Source of the DNA: Nocardioides panaciterrulae
Lineage (GTDB): Bacteria > Actinomycetota > Actinomycetes > Propionibacteriales > Nocardioidaceae
DNA: 64,000 nucleotides
Assembly: GCF_013409645.1 (NCBI RefSeq)
Contig: NZ_JACCBG010000001.1
Span: forward strand, 2,974,001 to 3,038,000
Reading direction: 5' to 3'
Position numbers and translations under genes: made by a program
The notes under the pieces: generated by a model
The model's input: only the letters and a program-made list of their open reading frames with translations
The model's database searches: none
What the model was told of the DNA's origin: nothing
Shown: positions 52,357 to 62,476 of the stretch, one piece after another
Layout: each line of letters begins with the position of its first letter
How positions within the stretch are numbered: the stretch's first letter is position 1

Positions 52357-55300
52357 TCAGCCGGTGGCCAGCAGCCCCCGCACCACCCGCAGCCCGACCG
52401 AGAGCCGCGCCAGGTCGGCCGCCTCGTCGACGCAGATCTCCTCGAGCGTCCCGGCCGCCCGCGGCACGACCACGCTGTCCTGGTCCTCCCACGCCGCGAT
52501 CCGGGCGGGGGCGGACTCCTCGGAGGAGGTCGTGCGCAGCACCTGTGCGGTCAGCTGGGCGTGCACGGCGTTCAGGTCGTCGCGCAGCGCGGCGCGGGCC
52601 ATCGTCTGCCACCGATCCTCGCGGGGCAGCGCCAGGATCCGCTGGGTCAGCGCCGACAGGCCGAGCCGCTCGCCGAGCGCGAAGTGCACCCGCGCGACCT
52701 CGGCCGGGTCGATGCCCTCCCGCTCGGCGATCTCCACCAGGCCGAGCAGCACGTACGCCGGCGGCAGCACCGCGACCCGGGTCGCGAGCGGCTCGGGCAC
52801 CCCCTGGGCGACCAGCGCGTCCCGGCGGCTCTGGAGCGCGGCGAGCTCGCGTCCGGTCGCCAGCTCGGGCAGCTGCTCCATCACCGCCTGCACGCGCCCG
52901 GAGAAGAACTCCACGGCCGCCTGGCTGTCCAGCGGGGGTCGGCGGTTGGTCACCAGCCACCGGGACGCCCGCTCGACCAGGGTGCGCATCTCCAGCCGCA
53001 TCCGGGTCTGCACCGCGGCGTCGAGCACGTTGTCGTAGGTGTTGAGCTCCTCGCGCAGCGGCAGCGAGCCGAAGATCTCCCGGGCCACGAAGTTCGCCCG
53101 GGTCAGCTCGGCCGCCGTGGCCCCGGTCTCGCCCTCGAGCCGCGGCCAGAAGGTCATGCCGGCGCCGTTGACGAGGTCGTTGACCACCTGGGTCACGATG
53201 ATCTCCCGGCGCAGCTGGTGCTGGTGGATCTGCGGCTCGAAGCGCTCGCGCATCCCCGAGGGGAAGTAGGCCCGCAGGTCGACGTCGAGGTAGGCGTCGG
53301 CCGGCAGGTCGGTCGAGAGCAGCTCGTCGGCCAGCACGATCTTGGTCCACGACAGCAGCACCGACAGCTCCGGCGTCGTCAGGCCCTCGCCGCGCTCGAG
53401 GCGGCGCTTGACCTGCCGGGTGCTGGGCAGCCCCTCGAGCTCGCGGTTGAGCACCCCCTTGCGCTCCAGCCGGCGCATCCAGTCCTCGTGGACGTGCAGC
53501 AGCGACGGCGCGTGGGCCGCGGCGTTGGCCAGCGCCAGGTTCTGCTCGTAGTTGTCGCGCAGCACCAGCTCGCCGACCTCGTCGGTCATCTCCGCGAGCA
53601 GCGCGTTGCGCTGCTTCTCGGTCAGGTCGCCGTCCTTGACCACCCGGTCGAGCAGGATCTTGATGTTCACCTCGTGGTCGGAGGTGTCCACGCCCGCGGA
53701 GTTGTCGATGAAGTCGGTGTTCATCCGGCCGCCGCGCCCGTCGGCACCGAGCTGGGCGTACTCGATCCGGCCGAGCTGGGTGAAGCCGAGGTTGCCGCCC
53801 TCGCCGACGCACTTCACCCGCAGGTCCCGGCCGTTCACGCGGATCGGGTCGTTGGACTTGTCGCCGGCGTCGGCGTGGGTCTCGTCGGCGGCCTTGACGT
53901 AGGTGCCGATGCCGCCGTTCCAGAGCAGGTCGACCGGCGCCTGGAGGATCGCCTTCATCAGCTCCGCGGGCGTCATCGCGGTGACCTCGGCGGCGAGGCC
54001 GAGCGCCTCGCGCATCTCCGGGCCGACCGGGATCGACTTCAGCGAGCGCGGCCAGATCCCGCCGCCGGCCGAGATCAGGGACCGGTCGTAGTCCTGCCAG
54101 CTCGACCGGGGCAGGTCGAAGAGCCGGCGGCGCTCGGCGTACGACGTGGCCGCGTCCGGGCTGGGGTCGACGAAGATGTCGCGGTGGTCGAAGGCGGCCA
54201 CCAGGCGGGTGTGCTCGGAGCAGAGCATCCCGTTGCCGAACACGTCGCCGGACATGTCGCCGATGCCGACCGCGGTGAAGTCCTCGGCCTGGCAGTCGAT
54301 GCCGCGCTCGCGGAAGTGCCGCTGCACCGAGACCCAGGCGCCCTTGGCGGTGATGCCCATCGCCTTGTGGTCGTAGCCGACCGAGCCGCCGGAGGCGAAC
54401 GCGTCGCCGAGCCAGAAGCCGTAGTCCTGCGCCACCTTGTTGGCGATGTCGGAGAACGTCGCGGTGCCCTTGTCCGCGGCCACCACCAGGTAGGAGTCGT
54501 CCCCGTCGTGGCGCACCACGTGGCGCGGCGGCACGGTCTCGCCGTCGACGAGGTTGTCGGTGATGTCGAGCAGCCCGCAGATGAAGGTGCGGTAGCAGGC
54601 GATGCCCTCGGCCAGCCAGGCGTCCCGGTCGGAGGCGGGCGGCAGCTGCTTGCAGAAGAAGCCGCCCTTGGCGCCGACCGGCACGATCACGGTGTTCTTC
54701 ACCATCTGGGCCTTGACCAGGCCGAGCACCTCGGTGCGGAAGTCGTCGCGGCGGTCCGACCAGCGCAGTCCCCCGCGCGCCACCGCGCCGAAGCGCAGGT
54801 GCACGCCCTCGACCCGCGGCGAGTAGACGAAGATCTCGAAGCGGGGCCGCGGCTCGGGCAGGTCCGGGATCGCCGAGGGCTCGAGCTTGAAGGACATGTA
54901 GGTCCGCGGGCCGCCGCCGTCGTGGTCCTCCAGCGGCAGGAAGTAGTTGGTGCGCAGCGTCGCCTTGATGTGGGTCAGGTAGGACCGCAGGATCCGGTCG
55001 TGGTCGAGGCTGGCGACGTCGCCCAGCGCCCGCCCGATCCGCTCCTCGAGGGCCTCGATGCGCGCCAGCCGTGCCTCGGACCGGGCGCCGAGCCCGTTGT
55101 TGCCGGGCTGGAAGCGGGCCTCGAACAGCTGCACCAGCAGCCGGGTGATGTCGACGTTGCCCCGCAGCGCGCCCTCGATGTAGTCCAGCGCGAACGGCGA
55201 GTTCCCCTGCCGCATGTACTTGGCGTAGGCCCGCAGCACGGTGGCCTGCCGCCAGGTCAGCCCGGCGGCCAGCACCAGCGCGTTGAAGCCGTCGATCTCG

Positions 55301-57249
55301 TTGAAGCCGTCCCACACCGCGCGCAGCGCGTCCTGGAACAGCTCCCGGGCGTGGGCCGGCAGCGCGGTGCCGTAGCGCAGGCCGAACTCGTAGACGTAGG
55401 TCGGGCGGGCCAGCCCCTCGAGCTCGTAGGGCCGCTCGTCCACGACCTCGACGCCCATCGAGCTGAGCATCGGCAGGATCTGGGACAGCGACAGCGGCGA
55501 GCCGATCCGGTAGACCTTCAGCCGGGCCTCGCCGCGGCCGGCGTCCATCTGCTCGTAGAGCGAGAGGTCGATCCCCTCCTCGCCCTGCAGGGCCTCGAGC
55601 CGCCCGAGGTCGACCGCGGCGGTGCGCGCGTCGAAGTCCTCCTTGTAGGCCTCGGGGAAGCAGTCCAGGTAGCGCCGGCCCAGGGTCGCGCCGACCTCCT
55701 CGCCGTACTCCGCGATCACCGCCTGGACGAAGTCGTCGCGCCACGAGCGGGACGCGTCGGTGAGCCGGCGCTCGAGGTCGTCGGTGTCCTCGACCTCCAG
55801 CACCGTGCCGCCCTTCGGCGGGTGCACGACGAAGTGGACGCGCGCGGTGGTCGAGGCGCCGAGCATCACGTTGAACTCGACCGACTCACCGCCGAGCCGG
55901 TCCTTGAGGATCTGGGAGAACCTCTCCCGGACGCTGGTGTTGTAGCGGTCGCGCGGCAGGTAGACCAGCACCGAGACGTAGCGGCCGTAGGTGTCGCGAC
56001 GGATGAACATCCGCAGCTGCCGCCGCTCCCGGGCGTGCATGGCCGCCTCGGCCATCGGCGCGAGCTCGTCGACGGTGGTGTGGAAGAGCTCGTCGCGGGG
56101 GTAGGTCTCCAGGGTGTCCATCAGCGCCTTGCCCGCGTGGCTGCGCAGGTCGAAGCCGAGCCGCTTGAGCACCGCGGCCGCCTTCTCCGCCAGCAGCGGG
56201 ATCCGGGTCAGCGACTCGGTGTAGGCGGCGCTGGAGTAGAGGCCGAGGAAGCGGCGCTCGCCGACCACCTCGCCGTTCTCGAAGGTCTTCACGCCGACGT
56301 AGTCGAGGTACGCCGGGCGGTGGACCGTGGAGCGGGAGTTGGCCTTGGCCAGCACCAGCAGGGTCTTCTCGCGGGCCTTGGCCTTGACCATCGCCGGCAG
56401 CTTGCCGAAGGAGGCCGACATGTCCTGGTCGGCGCGCAGGATGCCCAGGCCGGTGCCGGGGACCGCGCGCAGCAGCTCGTCGTCGCCCTTGCGCTCGAGC
56501 CGGTACTCGCGGTAGCCGAGGAAGGTGAAGTGCTCGTCGGCGAGCCACTCGAGGAGCTCGCGGCCCTGCCGGAGCTCCTCGGGGTCCAGCGGCGGCGGGT
56601 CGGACTGCAGGTCGGCCACGATCGCGTCCACCTGGGCGTGCATCTTGTCCCAGTCCTCGACCGACTCGCGGACGTCGCGGAGCACCCGCTGGATGTCGTC
56701 CTCGATCGCGGTGGTGTCGTCGTCCTCGCGGATCCGGTCGATCTCCACGTGCATCCACGACTCGCGGACGAAGCCGGCCGGCGGCTCCAGCGAGCCGTCC
56801 TCGACCGGCCGCACCCGCTGCAGCGCCCCGGTGATGTCGCGCTCGACGTCGAGCAGCGGGTGGATCACCACGTGCACGTCGCGCAGCTGCCGGGAGAGCT
56901 CCATGGTCAGCGAGTCGACGAGGAACGGCATGTCGTCGACCGCGACCTCCACGACCGAGTGGCCGCTGGCCGACCAGCCGTGCTCGGCGAGCGTCGGGGT
57001 GAACACCCGGACCTGGGCGGTGCCCTGCGGCCGGGCCAGGCCGAGCTTCCAGTGCGACGCGAGCGCGCCGTACACGTCGACCTCGCTGCGGTCGCAGACG
57101 TCCTCGGGGGCGACGTGGCGGTAGTAGGCCCGCAGCAGGGTGTCGGCCTGCTCGTGCGGCGGTCCGCCGGTCCCTCTCCGGGAGACGGCCACCTCGATGG
57201 CCTTCTTGATCAGCTCAGCCTTGTCCTGGTCCAGCGTCGTCATTGACAC
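52357..57249 (-). CDS. NAD-specific glutamate dehydrogenase, 180-kDa class
   Basis: A 1630-residue enzyme, full family length. The N-terminal half carries ACT-like regulatory regions (DDMPFLVDSLTMEL). The catalytic core lies around 770-1130, with APRPRFEIFVYSPRVEGVHLRFG-type start, PVGAKGGF (substrate Lys), and the NAD-binding VGIGDMSGDVFGNGMLCS. The helical C-terminal domain follows. It converts glutamate to 2-oxoglutarate and ammonia in the cytoplasm, mainly for glutamate catabolism. Single gene; no operon partner. Confidence 0.96.
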   Translation of the reverse strand: MSMTTLDQDKAELIKKAIEVAVSRRGTGGPPHEQADTLLRAYYRHVAPEDVCDRSEVDVYGALASHWKLGLARPQGTAQVRVFTPTLAEHGWSASGHSVVEVAVDDMPFLVDSLTMELSRQLRDVHVVIHPLLDVERDITGALQRVRPVEDGSLEPPAGFVRESWMHVEIDRIREDDDTTAIEDDIQRVLRDVRESVEDWDKMHAQVDAIVADLQSDPPPLDPEELRQGRELLEWLADEHFTFLGYREYRLERKGDDELLRAVPGTGLGILRADQDMSASFGKLPAMVKAKAREKTLLVLAKANSRSTVHRPAYLDYVGVKTFENGEVVGERRFLGLYSSAAYTESLTRIPLLAEKAAAVLKRLGFDLRSHAGKALMDTLETYPRDELFHTTVDELAPMAEAAMHARERRQLRMFIRRDTYGRYVSVLVYLPRDRYNTSVRERFSQILKDRLGGESVEFNVMLGASTTARVHFVVHPPKGGTVLEVEDTDDLERRLTDASRSWRDDFVQAVIAEYGEEVGATLGRRYLDCFPEAYKEDFDARTAAVDLGRLEALQGEEGIDLSLYEQMDAGRGEARLKVYRIGSPLSLSQILPMLSSMGVEVVDERPYELEGLARPTYVYEFGLRYGTALPAHARELFQDALRAVWDGFNEIDGFNALVLAAGLTWRQATVLRAYAKYMRQGNSPFALDYIEGALRGNVDITRLLVQLFEARFQPGNNGLGARSEARLARIEALEERIGRALGDVASLDHDRILRSYLTHIKATLRTNYFLPLEDHDGGGPRTYMSFKLEPSAIPDLPEPRPRFEIFVYSPRVEGVHLRFGAVARGGLRWSDRRDDFRTEVLGLVKAQMVKNTVIVPVGAKGGFFCKQLPPASDRDAWLAEGIACYRTFICGLLDITDNLVDGETVPPRHVVRHDGDDSYLVVAADKGTATFSDIANKVAQDYGFWLGDAFASGGSVGYDHKAMGITAKGAWVSVQRHFRERGIDCQAEDFTAVGIGDMSGDVFGNGMLCSEHTRLVAAFDHRDIFVDPSPDAATSYAERRRLFDLPRSSWQDYDRSLISAGGGIWPRSLKSIPVGPEMREALGLAAEVTAMTPAELMKAILQAPVDLLWNGGIGTYVKAADETHADAGDKSNDPIRVNGRDLRVKCVGEGGNLGFTQLGRIEYAQLGADGRGGRMNTDFIDNSAGVDTSDHEVNIKILLDRVVKDGDLTEKQRNALLAEMTDEVGELVLRDNYEQNLALANAAAHAPSLLHVHEDWMRRLERKGVLNRELEGLPSTRQVKRRLERGEGLTTPELSVLLSWTKIVLADELLSTDLPADAYLDVDLRAYFPSGMRERFEPQIHQHQLRREIIVTQVVNDLVNGAGMTFWPRLEGETGATAAELTRANFVAREIFGSLPLREELNTYDNVLDAAVQTRMRLEMRTLVERASRWLVTNRRPPLDSQAAVEFFSGRVQAVMEQLPELATGRELAALQSRRDALVAQGVPEPLATRVAVLPPAYVLLGLVEIAEREGIDPAEVARVHFALGERLGLSALTQRILALPREDRWQTMARAALRDDLNAVHAQLTAQVLRTTSSEESAPARIAAWEDQDSVVVPRAAGTLEEICVDEAADLARLSVGLRVVRGLLATG

Positions 57250-57319
57250 GTTCCGACCCTAGGACCCCGGATGTGACGCCGCCAACACGGCCCCATGACA
57301 GGGTGTCTCGCGGGCCGGA

Positions 57320-58123
57320 TCACAGCTCCGAGCGCAGCTCCCACAGCAGCGGGTAGTACTGCAGCGGCAGCCGCGAGCGCAGGTAGCCCGCGCCGCTCGA
57401 GCCGCCGGTCCCGGACTTGGCGCCGATCATCCGCTCGACCATCACCACGTGGCGGGCCCGCCAGCCGGCGGCCAGCTCGTCGTGCTGCAGCAGCGCCTCG
57501 GCGAGCGCCCAGACCACGGCGTACTGGGTGCGGTCGTGGGCGGCGGTGCGCAACGACGCCGAGACCTCCTCGTCGCTGCCGGCGGGCAGCCCGAAGGAGC
57601 GCAGCACGTCGAGGAACGCGTCCCACAGCGTCGGCTCGGCGAGGCGGCCGGCGAGCCGGTCCTGCTCGGCCTCGGTGAGGCCCTTGAACCGCCGGACGTA
57701 CGACGGGTCCTTCGCGCCGGACAGGAACTCCAGCTCCCGGAACTGCACGGACTGGAAGCCGCTGGCCGGGGCCAGCCGCTGCCGGAACTCCAGGAAGTCC
57801 TGCGGGGTCATCGTCTCCAGCACGTCGACCTGCTGGACCAGCACCCGCTCGATGACGTGCACCCGGCCCAGCAGGTGCTGGGCCCACCACAGCCGGCCGC
57901 CCTCGAGGCCGCCGGCCATCGCGTCGCGGGCCGCCTCGACCTCGTGCAGCAGCTGCTTGAACCACAGCTCGTAGACCTGGTGGATCGTGATGAAGAGCAG
58001 CTCGTCGTGGGCCGGCGGGTCGGACTCCAGGTGCTGGGAGTCCAGGAGCTGGGGCAGCCGCAGGTAGCTGCCGTAGGTCAGCTGGGCACCCTGCTCACCG
58101 AAGGAGACGAACGTTTCACTCAT
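57320..58123 (-). CDS. kynA: tryptophan 2,3-dioxygenase
   Basis: A 267-residue heme enzyme that opens the indole ring of tryptophan to N-formylkynurenine. Conserved segments are LTYGSYLRLPQLLDSQ, HDELLFITIHQVYELWFKQLLHEVEAARD, and RMIGAKSGTGGSSGAGYLRS near the C-terminus. ATG at 58123 (MSETFVSFGEQ) is chosen over the open upstream frame. No kynureninase or formamidase gene is next to it, so the pathway genes lie elsewhere. Confidence 0.93.
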   Translation of the reverse strand: MSETFVSFGEQGAQLTYGSYLRLPQLLDSQHLESDPPAHDELLFITIHQVYELWFKQLLHEVEAARDAMAGGLEGGRLWWAQHLLGRVHVIERVLVQQVDVLETMTPQDFLEFRQRLAPASGFQSVQFRELEFLSGAKDPSYVRRFKGLTEAEQDRLAGRLAEPTLWDAFLDVLRSFGLPAGSDEEVSASLRTAAHDRTQYAVVWALAEALLQHDELAAGWRARHVVMVERMIGAKSGTGGSSGAGYLRSRLPLQYYPLLWELRSEL

Positions 58124-58199
58124 GAGGCTGGAGGCTAGGGCACGTTTCGGCGCAGGTGCGGGTGGGCCATGATGTGCCGGACGAAGGGAAGGCAACCCG

Positions 58200-58682
58200 A
58201 TGACCAAGAAGCTCGCGCACGACCTCACCTACGACGCCCCCGCGGACGCCGTCGCCGCGATGCTGGCCGACCCCGCCTTCCGCGAGGAGGTGTGCGACTA
58301 CCAGCGGGTGCTGCGTCGCTCGGTGACCATCGAGCGCACCGGCAGCGGGATGGAGGTCGTGGTCGACCAGGTGCAGGAGGCTCGTGGGCTCCCGTCGTTC
58401 GCCACGAAGATCGTCGGCGACGAGATCAACATCGTCCAGCGCGAGACCTGGACCTCCATGGACGGCGCCGACATCCACGTGGTGATCCCCGGCAAGCCGG
58501 GCGAGATGAAGGGCACCGGCACGCTGGTCGAGGCCGCCGGCGCCACCACCCACGAGGTGCGCTTCGACATCCGGGTCGGCATCCCGCTGGTCGGGGCCAA
58601 GATCGAGGGCCTGGTCGCCGACATGCTGCTCAAGGCGCTCAAGGCCGAGAACAAGGTGGGCCGCGACTACCTGTCGCGCTGA
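58200..58682 (+). CDS. DUF2505 family protein
   Basis: A 160-residue cytoplasmic protein with an SRPBCC-like START fold, matching DUF2505: KLAHDLTYDAPADAVAAMLADPAFREEVC and LVEAAGATTHEVRFDIRVGIPLVGAKIEGLVADML. Such proteins may bind lipids; no function is established. Its 3' end overlaps the convergent small membrane protein at 58667 by 16 bases. Confidence 0.88.
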   Translation: MTKKLAHDLTYDAPADAVAAMLADPAFREEVCDYQRVLRRSVTIERTGSGMEVVVDQVQEARGLPSFATKIVGDEINIVQRETWTSMDGADIHVVIPGKPGEMKGTGTLVEAAGATTHEVRFDIRVGIPLVGAKIEGLVADMLLKALKAENKVGRDYLSR

Positions 58683-58822
58683 TCCTCGCGGCGGTCCTGG
58701 CGCCGGCGCAGCACCACCACGACCGCGAGCAGCAGGAACGGACCGAAGGCGAGCAGCAGCGTGAGCCCCTGCTCGTAGGGGTGCAGGCCGCCCAGGTGCA
58801 GCGGCGGGACCGGCGTCGTCAT
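58667..58822 (-). CDS. very small single-span membrane protein
   Basis: A 51-residue protein: a short leader (TTPVPPLHLGGLHPYEQ), one hydrophobic helix (about 19-38, GLTLLLAFGPFLLLAVVVVL) and a basic tail (RRRQDRREDQRDR). The positive-inside charge bias supports a real N-out membrane protein. The ATG at 58822 follows a GGAG-like site. Its last 16 bases overlap the DUF2505 gene tail to tail. Function unknown. Confidence 0.62.
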   Translation of the reverse strand: MTTPVPPLHLGGLHPYEQGLTLLLAFGPFLLLAVVVVLRRRQDRREDQRDR

Positions 58823-58940
58823 CGGCCCATTCTCCGGCCGGTTCCTGCCGTGCTGCCGGCGGGGCCCGTCCTCTTCCCGTCCGACGGGTGAGGCTCCTCA
58901 CCGCCGGATCGGGATTGATCCGGGCCCCCGCGGGCATTTT

Positions 58941-58976
58941 GTCCAATGTTCAACTTTCACTGGACGACCATTGGAC
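58941..58976. promoter_or_regulatory. inverted repeat, candidate operator of the ene-reductase gene
   Basis: GTCCAATG (58941-58948) and CATTGGAC (58969-58976) are exact complements, 20 bases apart; an extra GTCCA/TGGAC pairing lies inside. They sit 16-50 bases upstream of the start codon at 58992, in an AT-richer stretch. Position fits a repressor site. Confidence 0.55.
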
Positions 58977-58991
58977 GAGGAGTGCGAGATC

Positions 58992-60065
58992 GTGCCCGAT
59001 CTGTTCGACAGCCTGACCGTGAAGTCCTGGGAGCTGCCCCACCGGCTGGTGATGGCGCCGCTGACCCGCAACCGCGCCGACGGTGACGGGGTGCCGGGCG
59101 ACCTGGCCGTGGAGTACTACTCCCAGCGCGCCGGGGCCGGCCTGATCATCACCGAGGGCACCCAGCCCAGCGCCGTGGGGCAGGGCTACCTGAACACCCC
59201 CGGCCTGCACAGCCCCGAGCAGGTGGCCGGCTGGCGCCGGGTCGCCGACGCCGTGCACGCCAAGGGCGGGCGCATCGTGGCCCAGCTCATGCACGCCGGG
59301 CGGGTGGCGCACCCCGACAACAAGCACGGCCTCGAGACGGTCGCGCCGAGCCCGCTGGCCGCCCCGAACCAGATGTTCACCGCCGACGGCATGAAGCCGC
59401 ACCCGGTCCCCCGCGCCCTGGCGGCCGACGAGCTGCCCGCGGTCGTGGCGGAGTTCGTGAGTGCCGCGCGCAACGCGGTGGAGGCCGGCCTCGACGGCGT
59501 CGAGGTGCACGCCGCGAACGGCTACCTGCTGCACCAGTTCCTCGCGCCGGGGTCCAACCACCGCGAGGACGAGTACGGCGGGTCGCCGGACAACCGCGCG
59601 CGGCTCACCCTGGAGGTCACCCGGGCGGTGGCCGAGGCGATCGGCCCGGAGCGGGTCGGCATCCGCATCTCCCCGGCGCACAACATCCAGGGCGCCACCG
59701 AGGACGACCCCGCCGACGTCGAGGCGACGTACTCCACGCTGATCGCGGGCCTCGCGCCCCTCGGCCTGGCGTACCTCTCGATCCTCGCCGACCCGCGGGC
59801 CGACCTGACCCAGCGGCTGCGCAAGGACTTCGGCGGCGTGGTGATCCTCAACGACGGCTTCGGCGAGATCACCACCCGGGAGAAGGCCCAGGCGATCCTC
59901 GACGACGACCTCGCCGACGCGGTCGCCGTCGGCCGGCTGTTCCTCGCCAACCCCGACCTGCCGCGTCGCTGGGAGACCGGCGCCGAGCTGAACGAGCCGA
60001 ACCCCGACACCTTCTACGGCGGCGGGGCCGAGGGCTACACCGACTACCCGTTCCTCGAGGACTGA
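58992..60065 (+). CDS. old-yellow-enzyme family alkene reductase
   Basis: About 357 residues. Flavin-binding and active-site segments are RLVMAPLTRNRADGDG, EGTQPSAVGQGYLNTPG, VAQLMHAGRVAHP, and VEVHAANGYLLHQFLAPGSNHREDEYGGS, which gives the His/Asn substrate pair and the Tyr. It reduces activated C=C bonds with NAD(P)H and FMN (NemA or 12-oxophytodienoate-reductase type). The GTG at 58992 follows AGGAG; a TTG at 58971 is possible but would overlap the operator-like repeat. Confidence 0.9.
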   Translation: MPDLFDSLTVKSWELPHRLVMAPLTRNRADGDGVPGDLAVEYYSQRAGAGLIITEGTQPSAVGQGYLNTPGLHSPEQVAGWRRVADAVHAKGGRIVAQLMHAGRVAHPDNKHGLETVAPSPLAAPNQMFTADGMKPHPVPRALAADELPAVVAEFVSAARNAVEAGLDGVEVHAANGYLLHQFLAPGSNHREDEYGGSPDNRARLTLEVTRAVAEAIGPERVGIRISPAHNIQGATEDDPADVEATYSTLIAGLAPLGLAYLSILADPRADLTQRLRKDFGGVVILNDGFGEITTREKAQAILDDDLADAVAVGRLFLANPDLPRRWETGAELNEPNPDTFYGGGAEGYTDYPFLED

Positions 60066-60151
60066 CCCGGGTCGAGGCCGGCCGGGGTCGCCGCGAGTTG
60101 CGCCCTCGGCGCGGTGTCGCACCCGCCCCACCCGCCCCGCCGGAGGGCCCG

Positions 60152-60220
60152 TTCCCTCGGTTGGGGGGCGTTGCAACGCCCCCCAACCGAGGGAATCCCC
60201 GGCTGGCCGGGGATTCCTGC
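60152..60220. repeat. REP-like element with a 44-bp perfect palindrome
   Basis: Bases 60152-60195 form a perfect palindrome with 22-bp arms centred on TTGCAA. It is overlapped by a second hairpin at 60194-60215 (AATCCCCGG, 4-base loop, CCGGGGATT). TTCCTGCA follows. A degenerate copy lies at 32098-32166. It sits between the convergent ene-reductase and pruA genes and may end transcription in both directions. Confidence 0.85.
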
Positions 60221-60234
60221 AGCCGCCACGACGA

Positions 60235-60268
60235 CGACGGCCCCACCGGCAGACCGGTGGGGCCGTCG
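60235..60268 (-). terminator. terminator of pruA
   Basis: A 15-bp perfect stem (CGACGGCCCCACCGG and complement) with a 4-base loop lies 27 bases beyond the pruA stop codon. Confidence 0.7.
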
Positions 60269-60294
60269 GGGCGCTCAGTCACCCCAGGTAGGGC

Positions 60295-61923
<1,629 letters not shown>

Positions 61924-62020
61924 GAAGCGAGGGTAGCGAGCGGAACGGGTCGCGGCCGAGTCGGCGCGGTTCGACCGGAGGAGGGCAGCGCGGAGGTCGA
62001 CGAGCGCCCACTCGGCGTCC

Positions 62021-62476
62021 TCAGAGCAGGTACGGCAGCTCCTGGGTGGCGAACCACGCGAGGTCGTCGTCCTCCCCAGACCGGTCCCCTGCTTGGTCCC
62101 CGGCCTGATCCCCGGCGTCCTGGTCCCCGGCGTCCTCATCCTCGGTGTCGGCGTGGACCGCGGCGACCCGCTTGAGCACGAGGTCCACGGCCACGTCGAC
62201 GAGCGTGGGGTCCTCCCCCGGCACGGGTACGACGTCGGGCACGTCGGCCGCCACGACGTACCGCCGGGGCCGGTCCTCGACCCCGCGCAGGGACCGCGAG
62301 TCGGCCGCGGCGGCCATCATCGCGGCGTACTCGAGGGACTCCTCGTCGCCCTCCGGCCACTGCGCCCGCAGCGCGTCGGTCACGGCGTGCGCCCGCAGCG
62401 GCCCGGCCAGGCGCCCCTCGGACTGCAGTGCCGCGAGCAGCGAGGAGGTGGCCGGCAGGTAGATCCGCACGCTCAC
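62021..62476 (-). CDS. DUF6912-like hypothetical protein
   Basis: A 151-residue protein. VRIYLPATSSLLAALQSEGRLAG and DEESLEYAAMMAAAADSRSLRG, with the end LAWFATQELPYLL, match a conserved actinobacterial family (DUF6912 by memory). A repeat of DAGDQ/AGDQ units (about 118-137) adds an acidic linker. GTG start overlaps the acyltransferase stop (GTGA), so translation is coupled. Function unknown. Confidence 0.75.
   Translation of the reverse strand: MSVRIYLPATSSLLAALQSEGRLAGPLRAHAVTDALRAQWPEGDEESLEYAAMMAAAADSRSLRGVEDRPRRYVVAADVPDVVPVPGEDPTLVDVAVDLVLKRVAAVHADTEDEDAGDQDAGDQAGDQAGDRSGEDDDLAWFATQELPYLL

Noticed and set aside
52561..57246. A 1561-codon open frame on the plus strand opposite NAD-glutamate dehydrogenase
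   Set aside because: It is a shadow of the GC-rich codon pattern. The opposite strand encodes a full, motif-complete enzyme, and the shadow is a low-complexity His/Arg/Val/Leu-rich product with no domain.
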